A DNA stretch of 64,000 nucleotides from CAVQFB01 sp963711675 (lineage in GTDB: Bacteria; Acidobacteriota; Terriglobia; Terriglobales; Acidobacteriaceae): assembly GCA_963711675.1 (NCBI GenBank), contig CAVQFB010000011.1, positions 62,001 through 126,000 on the forward strand, read 5' to 3'. The notes beneath the pieces were generated by a model. That model worked only from the letters and a program-made list of their open reading frames with translations. It did not search any database and was not told where the DNA came from. Both the position numbers and the translations under genes were made by a program. This document shows positions 9,373-18,417 of this stretch, one piece after another (the first letter of the stretch is position 1; every line of letters starts with the position of its first letter).

Positions 9373-9556
9373 CAGTTGCGAGTACCGAGTACTGAGTTCC
9401 GAGAGTCGCGAGTCATTCGTCGTGAGTCGTTTTTTGGCCACGAACTTTGAGCCGGGAACTGAGAAGCGAAAACTGCTTGGTTAGAAACGGATGGCTGAAA
9501 GCTGATAGCTGAGAGCTGACAGCTAAGAGCCAAGGGCTAAAAGCCAGGAGCTGTTT
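9373..9556. repeat. Degenerate 7-bp tandem array between DUF1800 and DUF1501 genes
   Basis: Two blocks of heptads are seen. One is of AGTACCG/AGTACTG/AGTTCCG type (9377-9430). The other, about 9490-9552, reads in register as AGCTGAT, AGCTGAG, AGCTGAC, AGCTAAG, AGCCAAG, GGCTAAA, AGCCAGG, AGCTG. The last units supply AGGAG, nine bases before the ATG at 9559, so the array also carries the ribosome-binding site of the next gene. Confidence 0.8.
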
Positions 9557-9558
9557 TT

Positions 9559-10800
9559 ATGATTACTCGTCGCGCGTTTCTCTGTAACAGTGCCCTTGGC
9601 GTTGTCGGCACAGCCGCGCTACCTACCTTCCTTACCCGCGCAGCTCTAGGCGCAGAATCATCTGCCACCAAAAACAAGCGCCTCGTCGTGATTTTCCAGC
9701 GTGGCGCGGCAGACGGCCTGAACATCGTGGTTCCGCACGGGGAACGCTCGTACTACGCGATGCGGCCCAGCATCAATATTCCGCGCAACTCCGTCATCGA
9801 CCTCGATGGTTTTTTCGGCCTGCATCCTTCGATGGCGGCGTTCCAGCCGATCTGGAAACAGGGTCATCTCGCCATCGTTCATGCCGCCGGCTCGCCCGAT
9901 CCCACACGCTCGCACTTCGACGCGCAGGACTTCATGGAGTCCGGCACCCCCGGTGTGAAGGCCACAGAGGATGGCTGGCTCAATCGCTCGCTGCGGTCGC
10001 TACCCGACGATCCGCAGAAATCCGCATTCCGCGCCATCGCCCTCGGCCCATCGTTGCCTCGCATTCTCTCCGGAAAAGAACCCGCAGTGGCTGTTAACAA
10101 CATCAACGACTTCGGTGTCGGCGGCAAGAATCCCAAGGCCACGCCCATCGCGAACACGTTCGAAGCGATGTACGACCAGTCCGTCGACAGCGTTCTGCAC
10201 GGCACCGGTCAGGAAACGTTCGAAGCGGTCAAGATGTTGAAGTCTGCCGATCCGGCGCGCTACACGCCCGCGCCCGGCGCCAATTACCCTGGCGGCCGCT
10301 TTGGCGAAAGCCTCAAGCAGCTCGCGCAGTTGGTCAAGGCCAATCTCGGCGTGCAGGTCGCTTTTGCCGATATCGGCGGATGGGACCACCACGTCAACGA
10401 GGGCAGCACACAGGGCCAGATCGCCAACGTGCTGCGCGAATTTTCCGGATCGCTAGCAGCTTTTTGGACCGACCTCGGCGATCTCGCCGAAGACACCGTC
10501 GTCGTTACTATGTCGGAGTTCGGCCGTACCGCCCGAGAGAATGGCAATCGCGGTACCGATCACGGTCACGCCAATGTGATGTTTGTTATGGGAGGCCCCG
10601 TCAAGGGCGGCAAAGTTTATGGACGCTGGCCCGGCCTCGAGCAATCACAGCTCTACGAAGGCCGCGATCTCGCCGTCACCACCGACTTCCGCCGAGTTCT
10701 CGGCGAAGGCGTCTATCGTCACCTGGGCAACAAGAATCTGGAACAGGTCTTCCCCGGCTTCGAGACCAGGCCAGGTGAGTTTTTGAAATATTTGGGATGA
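9559..10800 (+). CDS. DUF1501 domain protein, Tat-exported
   Basis: The 413-aa product begins with the twin-arginine signal MITRRAFLCNSALGVVGTAA. DUF1501 features follow: LVVIFQRGAADGLNIVVPHG, an early GLHPSMAAF, FADIGGWDHHVNEG, VVTMSEFGRTARENGNRGTDH, and a C-terminal DFRRVLGEGVYRHLG. The conserved D/H residues in GGWDHH and GTDHG suggest a sulfatase or phosphatase-like metal site, but the family has no proven reaction. It follows the DUF1800 gene at 193 bp, the gap being filled by the heptad array that provides AGGAG at 9544-9548. Confidence 0.9.
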   Translation: MITRRAFLCNSALGVVGTAALPTFLTRAALGAESSATKNKRLVVIFQRGAADGLNIVVPHGERSYYAMRPSINIPRNSVIDLDGFFGLHPSMAAFQPIWKQGHLAIVHAAGSPDPTRSHFDAQDFMESGTPGVKATEDGWLNRSLRSLPDDPQKSAFRAIALGPSLPRILSGKEPAVAVNNINDFGVGGKNPKATPIANTFEAMYDQSVDSVLHGTGQETFEAVKMLKSADPARYTPAPGANYPGGRFGESLKQLAQLVKANLGVQVAFADIGGWDHHVNEGSTQGQIANVLREFSGSLAAFWTDLGDLAEDTVVVTMSEFGRTARENGNRGTDHGHANVMFVMGGPVKGGKVYGRWPGLEQSQLYEGRDLAVTTDFRRVLGEGVYRHLGNKNLEQVFPGFETRPGEFLKYLG

Positions 10801-10849
10801 GGGCTGGAGGAGTGAGAAGCTACGCTTTCGTCGAGTGGGAAAGAAGAAG

Positions 10850-10912
10850 CAGGTTCCTCGACTGCACAGGAAGTTCGTGAAAACGAACTCCCTGTTTCGC
10901 TCGGAATGACAA
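10850..10912. repeat. Inverted copy of the GTCATCC-type repeat
   Basis: Read on the minus strand this begins GTCATTCCGAGCGAAACAGG and ends at GAGGAACCTG. The arms GGAGTTCG and CGAACTTCC form a stem. It lies between the DUF1501 stop and the convergent GGDEF gene. Confidence 0.5.
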
Positions 10913-10944
10913 TTTCTTTAAGGAACGTCGAACCGGGAACTATC

Positions 10945-12135
10945 CTACCCCATCACCGCCAGCGACAGGCTATTCTTCCCTGCCGCCTTCGCCGTATACA
11001 TCAGCTCGTCGGCGGTGCGGATCATGGTTTCCAGCGACTCCGGCGGATCGAGGAAGTTCGCCACCCCAATGCTGAACGTGATGTGCCACCCATAGGCTTC
11101 CATCTCCGCACGTAGCAGATCCTGGACCTTGCGCACCACCGTCTCGGCGGCCGTCACATCCGTCTCCGGCAGCAGGAGGGCGAACTCGTCGCCGCCCAGC
11201 CGCGCAACCACGTCGTTGACGCGCAGGTTCTCGCGCAGGGTCTGCCCCATCGTGACCAGCACCATGTCTCCGATCGCGTGTCCCTGAGAATCATTGATGC
11301 GCTTGAAGTCGTCCACATCCAGATAAGCTACCGTCAGCGGACGCCCGTAACGATGCGCTCTCGCCCGCTCTTTCTCCAGGGCCTCGTAGAACGCGCGCCG
11401 ATTGGCCAAACCTGTCAGCGTGTCGAGACGTGCCAATTCTTTTTCCTTTTCCAGGGCCTTGCGCAGCTGCTCCTGCAGCTCGTGCATCGCCGCTTCCTGC
11501 TCGCTACGCCGTCGTATGTCTTTGACGATCGCCCGGAAAGTCAGCCCGAGAAAAATGAACGTGAACACCACCAGCACCAGGATGATTCGTACCACGCGCA
11601 CCGCCCCGCTTTCTGAGGTCTCGGTGCGGGCCTTCAGCAACTGCGCCTCCTCTCGCGCCAGTTGGCCCAGCACTTCGCGCATGCGACTGGAATCCACATT
11701 CAGCGCTACTGCCAGGGGCACGACTTCGCCGGCATCCCGGGTGCGGGCCTCCAAGGCTTCCCGCCAGCGCTGGTTCTTGTCATGCAACAACTCCTGCAAT
11801 TCCGCCAGCTGTGCCTGCCGCTGATCATCCGCGCTCAACGCTGTCAGCCGCTCGATGTGCTGCTCGATGCTCTCCAGCACAGGCGTCTTCAACGTGGCCG
11901 GATCGCCCGTGTCCACAAACGTATGTTCCGCCCGCTCGCTCTCCCCCACCGCCACTAACGCCGCCTGAGTCTCCTCCAGTTCCTCGTGCGAGTGGTTTAC
12001 ACGCGCCTCGGCGACGATCAGGTTGCGCGTTTCCTTGTACGACACGATCCCGATCCCACCCAGAGTGAGCAACGCAACGCCGAAGCCGAGAGCGGCTTCG
12101 AAGGCCCACCGCCAAATGGTTTTTGTTCGATCCAT
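10945..12135 (-). CDS. Membrane-bound diguanylate cyclase (GGDEF) with CHASE3-like sensor
   Basis: The product is 396 aa from the ATG at 12135, which has GGAAG nine bases upstream; a start 48 bp further out is less likely. A transmembrane helix at about residues 10-33 and another at about 180-202 enclose a helical extracytoplasmic region of CHASE3 type. A short coiled coil then leads to a GGDEF domain with DTLTGLANRRAFYE, DVDDFKRINDSQGH and an intact RLGGDEFALLLPE active site. The inhibitory I-site RVND sits five residues before GGDEF, so product feedback inhibition is likely. It should make cyclic di-GMP in response to an external cue. Confidence 0.88.
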   Translation of the reverse strand: MDRTKTIWRWAFEAALGFGVALLTLGGIGIVSYKETRNLIVAEARVNHSHEELEETQAALVAVGESERAEHTFVDTGDPATLKTPVLESIEQHIERLTALSADDQRQAQLAELQELLHDKNQRWREALEARTRDAGEVVPLAVALNVDSSRMREVLGQLAREEAQLLKARTETSESGAVRVVRIILVLVVFTFIFLGLTFRAIVKDIRRRSEQEAAMHELQEQLRKALEKEKELARLDTLTGLANRRAFYEALEKERARAHRYGRPLTVAYLDVDDFKRINDSQGHAIGDMVLVTMGQTLRENLRVNDVVARLGGDEFALLLPETDVTAAETVVRKVQDLLRAEMEAYGWHITFSIGVANFLDPPESLETMIRTADELMYTAKAAGKNSLSLAVMG

Positions 12136-12337
12136 GATTTCAGCGACTTCCGGGCACACGGGTGCCAACCTGCGTGCAGGCAAAAGATACCATCTTTCTT
12201 TTTAAATGAATAAGTTACGAAGGTGCGCAAAGTCTGGAATCCCGGTCCAGAACTGAGAACCAAAGGAATTGCTGCGAGGCCTGTTGCGCTCTCAAGTTTG
12301 CGACTGCATTTCCGACACTCTCTGCAAGAATTGCCGA

Positions 12338-12640
12338 CTAAACGTCAATCAGTACGTCGGTACCCTCGATCTTCAGCGGATACACCGCCACCTTCGCCCC
12401 CGGATTGTGCCCCGCCTGGCCTGTCACCGGATCGTACGCCCACCCGTGCCACGGACAGACCACCTTCCCGCCCTCAATCACGCCCTGTCCCAGCGGCCCG
12501 CCCACGTGCAGGCATACGTTATCCATGGCCGAGACGCTGCCGTTCACATTGGCAACGCAGATCACCCTGTCACCGCAGGGGAATTCCTTGGCTTCGTTTT
12601 CGGGAGGAAGTTCGGCTGCAGCCGCGATTTTCGTGAACAA
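12338..12640 (-). CDS. Rieske [2Fe-2S] ferredoxin-like protein
   Basis: This 100-aa protein has the two Rieske cluster motifs CLHVGGPL and CPWHGWAYD. Each supplies one Cys and one His to a [2Fe-2S] cluster. It resembles the small soluble ferredoxins related to NirD and dioxygenase components rather than the membrane-anchored bc1 subunit, since no N-terminal anchor is present. Its electron partner is not evident. It lies downstream of nuoB on the same strand, separated by about 180 bp containing heptad arrays. Confidence 0.88.
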   Translation of the reverse strand: MFTKIAAAAELPPENEAKEFPCGDRVICVANVNGSVSAMDNVCLHVGGPLGQGVIEGGKVVCPWHGWAYDPVTGQAGHNPGAKVAVYPLKIEGTDVLIDV

Positions 12641-12824
12641 GTTCTTGGCCCTCGGCTATTGGCGCTTGGCTCTTAGCTGCTAGCTCTTGCTTTTAGCATT
12701 ACCTTCTCTTGATTTCGGCGATTGCGCACGCCCCGAGCAAATCTGCGGATGTCAGAGGGTTTAGAGCTAACAGCCAAGAGCTAAAGGCTAAGAGCTGAGA
12801 GCTGACGGCTGATAGCTGACAGCT
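12640..12824. repeat. Two heptad arrays between nuoB and the Rieske gene
   Basis: The first block (about 12645-12690) is made of units such as GGCTATT, GGCGCTT, GGCTCTT, AGCTGCT. The second (12763-12824) reads in register AGCTAAC, AGCCAAG, AGCTAAA, GGCTAAG, AGCTGAG, AGCTGAC, GGCTGAT, AGCTGAC, AGCTAG. Its last bases are shared with the minus-strand stop codon of nuoB (12823-12825). Confidence 0.8.
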
Positions 12825-13383
12825 AGCGTGGCTGCAGCGTCTGCGCGATCATCACCTGCCGCTTGAAATTCGCCACCATATTCTCTTCCAGCCGCACTTC
12901 GGTGGGCTTCTTGGCCAGCGTCATCTGATCGATCTTGTCCTGCAGCTTGAGCAGCGCATAAAACAAATTCTCCGGACGCGGCGGGCACCCGATCACGTAC
13001 ACATCGGTCGGCACAATCTTGTCGACGCCCTGCAGCACGGCATACGTATTGAACGGCCCGCCCACCGACGAGCACGCGCCCATCGAGATCACCCACTTCG
13101 GGTCGGGCATCTGCTCGTAAATGCGCTTCACCACCGGCGCCATCTTCAGCGTGACCGTCCCGGCCACAATCATCAGGTCGCTCTGCCGCGGGCTGGGGCG
13201 GAATACCTCCGAGCCGAAACGCGCAATATCGAAGCGCGCCGTCGACGAGGCGATCATCTCGATGGCGCAGCAGGCCAAGCCAAACGTCATGGGCCATACC
13301 GCCGACTTGCGCGCCCAGTTGAAGACGTAATCGACCGTGGTGATCAGGAAATTCTTTTCGAATTTGTTCTGCAACCAGCCCAT
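12823..13383 (-). CDS. nuoB: NADH-quinone oxidoreductase subunit B
   Basis: This 186-aa protein matches NuoB over its full length. It has the adjacent cysteines in FGLACCAIEMI, plus MGACSSVGGPFNTY and VIGCPPRPENL, which together hold the terminal [4Fe-4S] cluster N2 of respiratory complex I. It starts MGWLQNKFEKNFLITTVDYVFNWARK, as expected for bacterial NuoB. No other nuo gene is present in the window, so the subunit is encoded apart from the rest of the complex or as an extra copy. Confidence 0.95.
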   Translation of the reverse strand: MGWLQNKFEKNFLITTVDYVFNWARKSAVWPMTFGLACCAIEMIASSTARFDIARFGSEVFRPSPRQSDLMIVAGTVTLKMAPVVKRIYEQMPDPKWVISMGACSSVGGPFNTYAVLQGVDKIVPTDVYVIGCPPRPENLFYALLKLQDKIDQMTLAKKPTEVRLEENMVANFKRQVMIAQTLQPR

Positions 13384-13844
13384 GTGCCCTCAGCGGGTGA
13401 AAGAGGTGAAAGCGTTTGCAAATTGATACGGCATTTCAGTCTAGGGCGGGCTGGCAGAGGTGTCAAACCAGCGGAGGGTTAGGAGCTAGAACACTCTCAA
13501 GTGACACATTGCTGTTACTTAAGTAGTAAAGCTTGCACAACTTGTGATGCATTTGATCTGGAGCTGAGCTGAACGCTGTGACGATGATGCTGCTGAGCGT
13601 TGACGCGACGCTGGGGCGCTGGCTCGCGCTGGGGTCGAGTTGAGTTGCGCTGCGTTGAGCTGAGTTGTCCCGATTGCTTTGATCTGGAGACGTCCGCCGC
13701 GCTTCGCGCGCGCGAGAACCGGAGTTTAGGTGGGCGAACAACCGTCGTTCTCTGTCGAACCCCACTTCATTCCACAGTAGACCTGTCCGAACCGGTTCGC
13801 GCTCGTTTTGTAGCGACGACGGGGAAAGCGGCCTAAAGTCCTGG
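13384..13844. other. Intergenic region with low-complexity GCTG/GTTGA sequence
   Basis: The stretch 13560-13680 is a degenerate run of CTGAGCTGA, GCTGCTGAGCGTTGA and GTTGAGTTG words. It should also contain the nuoB promoter next to 13383. No reading frame here has family support. Confidence 0.5.
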
Positions 13845-15815
13845 TTATTGGCCTAAGCGCAGTCGCCGCAGCAATTCTGCAAACCGTGGATCGCTGCGTA
13901 GCGGGTCGAACTGAGGGTCTACCTTGAGCACAACGACCGCATTGGAATGCTCTGCGTAGGCTTCCTGCAGCAGCGCAATCACTTGATCGTTCTTACCCGC
14001 ACCCACGTACGCTTGCAGGAGGGCTGGTATTCGATCAGAATGCATTTGCGGAGCCAGCTGTTCAAATCTTGCCAGCGCACGTCGAGCTTCTTCTGTCCGG
14101 CCCCAACGGCCATAGACATAGGTCCTCATCGCCCAGGTCCACGGCGAGTCTTCAGGAACGTGCGCTCGGTCAATCTCGTCCAGCGCCTCGATGAACTTTC
14201 CCTCTTGTACATAGGACGCGAAAATAAATACTCCTCCGTGCGTAAAACCCGGGTCCATCTCGAGCACGGCGCGACATTGTGCGATCGCGCGATCGTAGTT
14301 CCGCGAGTAGTACAGGATACCTCCGTGATCGCTGGCTATGATCAGCGACATCGGGTCCAGCTGGCGCGCCCGCTCGCTCTCGGCAAAGGCTTCAGTGAAG
14401 CGCCCTTGCCAGGAAAGGTACTCGGCGTACCACTGGTGCGCGGTGGCGTACTCGGGATTGAGCTGAATGGCACGCCGAAATTCTTTCTCTGCGGTGGGCC
14501 AGTCATAATCGTAGGCCTCGGCTATGAGTGCCAGCGACGCATGCGCTTCCGCCAGAGTTTCGTCGATTTCAAGAGCCTTCAGTGCAGCAGCACGCGCCTT
14601 CGACATGGCTTCTGCTTGAGGAACCTGATACCAGGTACTCGACAAGGCAAACGTGTCAGCCAATCCGGCGTAAGCCCGCGCGTAGTTCGGATCTTTCGCG
14701 ATCGCCTGCTGAAAATAGGTAATGGCTTGTCGGAACCCGTCTGACGATCTCTTATTCCAGAAATAGCGACCCTTGAGGTACAGGTCGTACGCTTCGTAAG
14801 ACGTGGCTGCAGGGGTGACGACCGGGCGAGTCGCCGATTTCACACCACGCTGGTCTCCCAGACTGAGCAAAATTTCGTCGGCGATTTCCTGCGCGATCTC
14901 ACTTTGCACAACCAGCAAACTTCGCAGTTCTCGATCGTACTGCCGAGCCCAGACGTGCGTTTGGTCCTTCACCTGAATCAGCTGCGCGGTAATCCTCACG
15001 TTGTTGGAATCTCGCCGAACGCTGCCCTCAATTACGTACTGGACTCCCAACTCGCGCCCGATCTGGTCTAACGGTTTTGGATTACGTTTGTAAAGCATGA
15101 CCGAAGTACGGCCGATTACTCCCAGATGCTCGGAATCGAGCCGCCCCAGTTCGGTGATCATCTCTTCGGTCAGGCCATCGCTGAAGTACTCCTGCCCCGG
15201 GTCTCCAGTGAGGTTCTCGAACGGCAGCACTGCCAGCATCACTCTGGTGCCTGGGGCTTTTGCACGGGCCAGGCTTCGCTGCCAGACAAGAAACGACATC
15301 GTCGCAATCAGCCCGAGAAGTGAGACAGCGAAAATCACGGCCCATCGTCGGAATCCAGATCCTTCAGTCGTAGCCGGGGTTTTGTCGTCGAGATGCGGGA
15401 CATCCTCCGGCGGCGCCGGATTCACTCCAGGTACTAACGTCGGCTGCCCGTTGGCGGATTTTTCCTCCGCAGGAGATCCGACCTCTGTTACTTCAGCGAT
15501 AAACCGATAGCCCTTAGCTGTTACCGTCTGGATAAACTGTGGTTGATCCGGGTCGTCCTTCAACACCTGACGAATCTTGCGGACTGCGGCATTAATGCTA
15601 TTGTCGGTGTCGACGAATACTTCCTTTCCCCAAACTTGTTCGATGATTTGATCTCGAGTAACCAGATTCCCCCGCTGTTCTATGAACAGCAGCAATATTT
15701 CCATGGGGATTCGGGGCAGCCTGAGAGCACGCCCGGCACGCCGCAACTCATAAGCGCCCAGATCGACTTCATAGCCATCCCCAAAGCGGAATCGTCTTGA
15801 CGAAGTAACAGGCAT
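13845..15815 (-). CDS. Winged-helix / TPR transmembrane receptor (CadC-like)
   Basis: The product is about 656 aa; ATG at 15815 is preferred, with another 15 bp upstream. Residues about 10-105 form an OmpR-type winged helix (RIPMEILLLFIEQRG, ITRDQIIEQVWG, INAAVRKIRQVLKDD, YRFIAEV). A proline-rich linker leads to one transmembrane helix at about 160-182. The extracytoplasmic part has a FlgO/TolB-like segment (LAVLPFENLTGDPGQEYFSDGLTEE) followed by TPR repeats to the C-terminus. Such proteins bind DNA while anchored in the membrane. The target genes are unknown. Confidence 0.88.
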   Translation of the reverse strand: MPVTSSRRFRFGDGYEVDLGAYELRRAGRALRLPRIPMEILLLFIEQRGNLVTRDQIIEQVWGKEVFVDTDNSINAAVRKIRQVLKDDPDQPQFIQTVTAKGYRFIAEVTEVGSPAEEKSANGQPTLVPGVNPAPPEDVPHLDDKTPATTEGSGFRRWAVIFAVSLLGLIATMSFLVWQRSLARAKAPGTRVMLAVLPFENLTGDPGQEYFSDGLTEEMITELGRLDSEHLGVIGRTSVMLYKRNPKPLDQIGRELGVQYVIEGSVRRDSNNVRITAQLIQVKDQTHVWARQYDRELRSLLVVQSEIAQEIADEILLSLGDQRGVKSATRPVVTPAATSYEAYDLYLKGRYFWNKRSSDGFRQAITYFQQAIAKDPNYARAYAGLADTFALSSTWYQVPQAEAMSKARAAALKALEIDETLAEAHASLALIAEAYDYDWPTAEKEFRRAIQLNPEYATAHQWYAEYLSWQGRFTEAFAESERARQLDPMSLIIASDHGGILYYSRNYDRAIAQCRAVLEMDPGFTHGGVFIFASYVQEGKFIEALDEIDRAHVPEDSPWTWAMRTYVYGRWGRTEEARRALARFEQLAPQMHSDRIPALLQAYVGAGKNDQVIALLQEAYAEHSNAVVVLKVDPQFDPLRSDPRFAELLRRLRLGQ

Positions 15816-16079
15816 CGAGGGCAGCAGCAAAAGGTGCAGGTATTACCGCGCTGGCCCATGATTCTACCCCGGCCAGCCTCTTCTACGACATCCCTTGTGG
15901 ATGCAATAACTTACAAATTCACGAGAAATTAAGCTCCAATTCAGACCCGCACTATTGGCGTGATCGCTCACCTGAGGCAAGCTACTGCCTCGTTTCCGGA
16001 CCCTTGTTTTGTGTGGGTTGAACGCAGAGCAGCGGTGAAACCTGTAGACCAAGAGTGCAGCCCCGATGAAGGAGTTCTT

Positions 16080-17582
16080 ATGTCCCAAGAAAGAGAATCT
16101 GGAGAGTTGCTAACGGGTTTGTCGAAAACATGGCATCGTAATCGTCGCGGTGCCCGCAAAATCCGAACCTGGATGGCACTGGCACTCCTGTTGGCAGCAG
16201 CGTCCACCGCCGTCGACGCCGGTTCCAGTCTGCCTAATCTGTTTCCGTTCCTCGACTTTACTGGCTTCTCCGCCACCAACAGCACGAACGGTTCCCTTGA
16301 CTTGAGTGGTCCTTTCTTCCAGAGCTTAGGGACGAACGGCAGGACCTGCGGAACCTGCCACGCTCCCAGCGACGGCTTTGGCTTGAGCGCGATTGATGCG
16401 CAAATCCGTTATTTCTTCTCTCATGGCAAGGACCCGCTGTTTGACCAAGTGGACGGATCCACCTGCCCCACCGGTCCAGTCAACAACAGTCTGGTGGTGA
16501 ATAACGGGCTCATTCGCATCGGGCTGACAGTGCCGCCCAATGCAACCGATCCGAACCCTCCCCAATACACGATCACGGCCGTACAGGATCCCTACGGTTG
16601 CGCTTTGACCACTAACTCTCAGGGGCAACAGACCGTGTCCGTATACCGTCGGCCCTTGCCCACCACTAACCTGGGCTTTCTGAGCGCGGTCATGTTCGAT
16701 GGCCGCGAGTCGTTAATTCTACCATTGAATAATGAGCAAACCTTTGCAGCCAATCTCAACGCGGACCTGACACAACAGGCAATCGACGCGACGTTGGGTC
16801 ACGCTCAGGCCCAGCAGCCTCCGACCCCTGCGCAGCTAAACCAGATCGTGAGCTTCGAGCTTGCGTTGAACTCAGCGCAAATCTTTGATTTCCAAGCAAA
16901 GAATCTTTATGGACAGAACGGTTCGCTCGGGGGCCCGCAATACCTGCCAACACAGCAGTACTATCCCGGGATTAACGATTCGTTGGGTGGAGATCCGAAC
17001 GGCAAGCAATTCGACCCCAATGTATTCACCATCTACAACTCCTGGCAGAATTCCAGAAATCACCAGCAGGCCTCGATCGCAAGGGGAGAGCAAATCTTCA
17101 ATACGCAGCCGCTGACGATCAGCGATGTGCCGGGACTGGTCACAGGCAACCAGCAAATTGCAGGAACCTGTACCACCTGCCACGACACCCCAAATGTGGG
17201 AGATCATTCTTTCCCTCTCCCGCTCGACATCGGCACGAGCCGCTCGCTACTCTACGAAACCGATCCCAACGTGATTGCGGGCCTGAATCAGCTGCAAATG
17301 CCAACCCTTCCTGTATTCCAGCTGGTTTGTAACCAGGGTCCATTAGCGGGCCAGACGTTTTACACCACCGATCCGGGGAAGGCATTGATTAGTGGCCAAT
17401 GCGCCGATATCGGTCGCGGCAAGGGCCTCATCCTGCGAGGTCTCGAAGCGCGCGCCCCGTACTTCCACAACGGTGTGGCAGGGAGTCTCTCGCAAGTGGT
17501 GAATTTCTATAACCAGCGTTTCCAGATCGGATTGACATCGCAGCAGATGCAGGACCTGATCAACTTCCTGCAAACATTGTGA
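16080..17582 (+). CDS. Secreted diheme c-type cytochrome
   Basis: The product is 500 aa from the ATG at 16080, preceded by GAAGGAG. A signal segment (RTWMALALLLAAASTAVDAGS) follows a basic n-region. Two heme attachment sites are visible, CGTCH near the N-terminus and CTTCH in the second half, and the C-terminal GLILRGLEARAPYFHNGVAGS is the typical distal segment of diheme peroxidase/MauG-like proteins. Long insertions separate the heme domains. It should act in periplasmic electron transfer. Peroxidase activity is possible but not shown by the sequence. Confidence 0.82.
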   Translation: MSQERESGELLTGLSKTWHRNRRGARKIRTWMALALLLAAASTAVDAGSSLPNLFPFLDFTGFSATNSTNGSLDLSGPFFQSLGTNGRTCGTCHAPSDGFGLSAIDAQIRYFFSHGKDPLFDQVDGSTCPTGPVNNSLVVNNGLIRIGLTVPPNATDPNPPQYTITAVQDPYGCALTTNSQGQQTVSVYRRPLPTTNLGFLSAVMFDGRESLILPLNNEQTFAANLNADLTQQAIDATLGHAQAQQPPTPAQLNQIVSFELALNSAQIFDFQAKNLYGQNGSLGGPQYLPTQQYYPGINDSLGGDPNGKQFDPNVFTIYNSWQNSRNHQQASIARGEQIFNTQPLTISDVPGLVTGNQQIAGTCTTCHDTPNVGDHSFPLPLDIGTSRSLLYETDPNVIAGLNQLQMPTLPVFQLVCNQGPLAGQTFYTTDPGKALISGQCADIGRGKGLILRGLEARAPYFHNGVAGSLSQVVNFYNQRFQIGLTSQQMQDLINFLQTL

Positions 17583-17690
17583 TGGGAAGGAGTTCACCCG
17601 ACGAGTCTTTCCCAACGACTCGGCGGGTGGCTCGACCAACTCTCTGCGTCCCCACTCAAGCCAACACCGGGCTTGAGTGGGCCACCGGCC
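17582..17690. repeat. Composite palindromic repeat, copy 1
   Basis: The element has a 12-bp stem CCCACTCAAGCC/GGCTTGAGTGGG around AACACCG (17651-17681), preceded by GTGGCTCGACCAACTCTC. Upstream is another imperfect hairpin (CCCGACGAGTC/GACTCGGCGGG). Copies 2 and 3 in the same orientation lie at 21654-21790 and 22824-22955, and an inverted core at 27912-27943. Confidence 0.8.
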
Positions 17691-17784
17691 GTTCCTTCAT
17701 CTCTCTTGTTGTTCCCTAGTCTCTTGTCCGTCCCGAGCTCGCGAGCGGAGCCAATGCGGGGTACCCCCCTCCCCCCTGGGGTCT

Positions 17785-17869
17785 GCAAAATCTAGAAAAC
17801 AAAAGACCGGCACAAGCGACCTGCTCCAAATCTTTGAGTTTAAAGATTTTAGAGGCAAAATCTAGAAAA
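17785..17869. repeat. Pair of 15-bp direct repeats GCAAAATCTAGAAAA
   Basis: Identical GCAAAATCTAGAAAA copies lie at 17785-17799 and 17855-17869, 70 bp apart, next to a C-run. A short heptad-type run (GCTCTTA, GCTGTTA, GCTTTTG) follows at 17873-17893. No gene is seen from 17583 to 18477. Confidence 0.55.
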
Positions 17870-17939
17870 TGCAGCTCTTAGCTGTTAGCTTTTGGCTATT
17901 GTCGTTCCGCGCCGTTTAGCTCTCGACAAATACAGCGTA

Positions 17940-18012
17940 ATTGCCAGGCGCCCTCAGGGGCTGGAGCCCAGCCTTCCAATGTTCGTCCGAGCGGCACGGC
18001 TAAAGCCGAGCC
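17940..18012. repeat. REP-like palindrome cluster, divergent copy
   Basis: The stretch has GGGGCTGGAGCCCAG and GGCACGGCTAAAGCCGAGCC, both short imperfect hairpins of the kind seen in the GGCACG..CGTGCC repeats elsewhere in the window. It is much decayed. Confidence 0.4.
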
Positions 18013-18282
18013 CTCCCGCAGGTAGCCGCGCCCCCCCAGCTATGGTCCAGGAGACGGCTCGTATTCAGTTGTCAAAGAACAGGTGCAATGAAGATAGTGA
18101 CGAGGGAGGGAGAGTGTCGTCAAGGAAGTCGGTCACGGGGAAATGTGAGAGAGTCGGGAATCGGGTGACTTGGTGATCGGGTGATCTCGCGATTTTGCAC
18201 GTACTTCCCCGCCCTTCGCTTCGCGATAGGACAAGTCCACTCGCCCGAGAAAGATCCAACACAGATCCCTGAGGTTTTTACT

Positions 18283-18322
18283 CCCAGGTTAGCGCCCAAA
18301 ACCGGGGTGCGAACCTGGGGCA
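18283..18322. repeat. Solo REP related to the RAYT-flanking palindromes
   Basis: The sequence begins CCCAGGTTAGCGCCC and ends GCGAACCTGGGGCACC. It shares these ends with the two palindromes that flank the RAYT gene at 28.0-28.7 kb, in the orientation of the right-hand one. Confidence 0.7.
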
Positions 18323-18417
18323 CCCGGCCGACGAGTTCGTAACAATTTTACTAACGTCTTTTTAATGAATGGTTTGGACGGTATGTTACTCACCCTTTGC
18401 ACAAAGAAAATCATTAT

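Noticed and set aside
9373..9556. CRISPR array in repeat-rich intergenic sequence
   Set aside because: The units are 7 bp, contiguous and degenerate, with no unique spacers and no cas genes nearby.
13947..14744. Antisense frame inside the winged-helix/TPR receptor
   Set aside because: Shadow frame with skewed composition and no family likeness.
17651..17681. CCCACTCAAGCC hairpin as an intrinsic terminator
   Set aside because: The stem lacks a T-run and the same hairpin recurs with a long conserved linker and in both orientations, so it is a dispersed repeat first.
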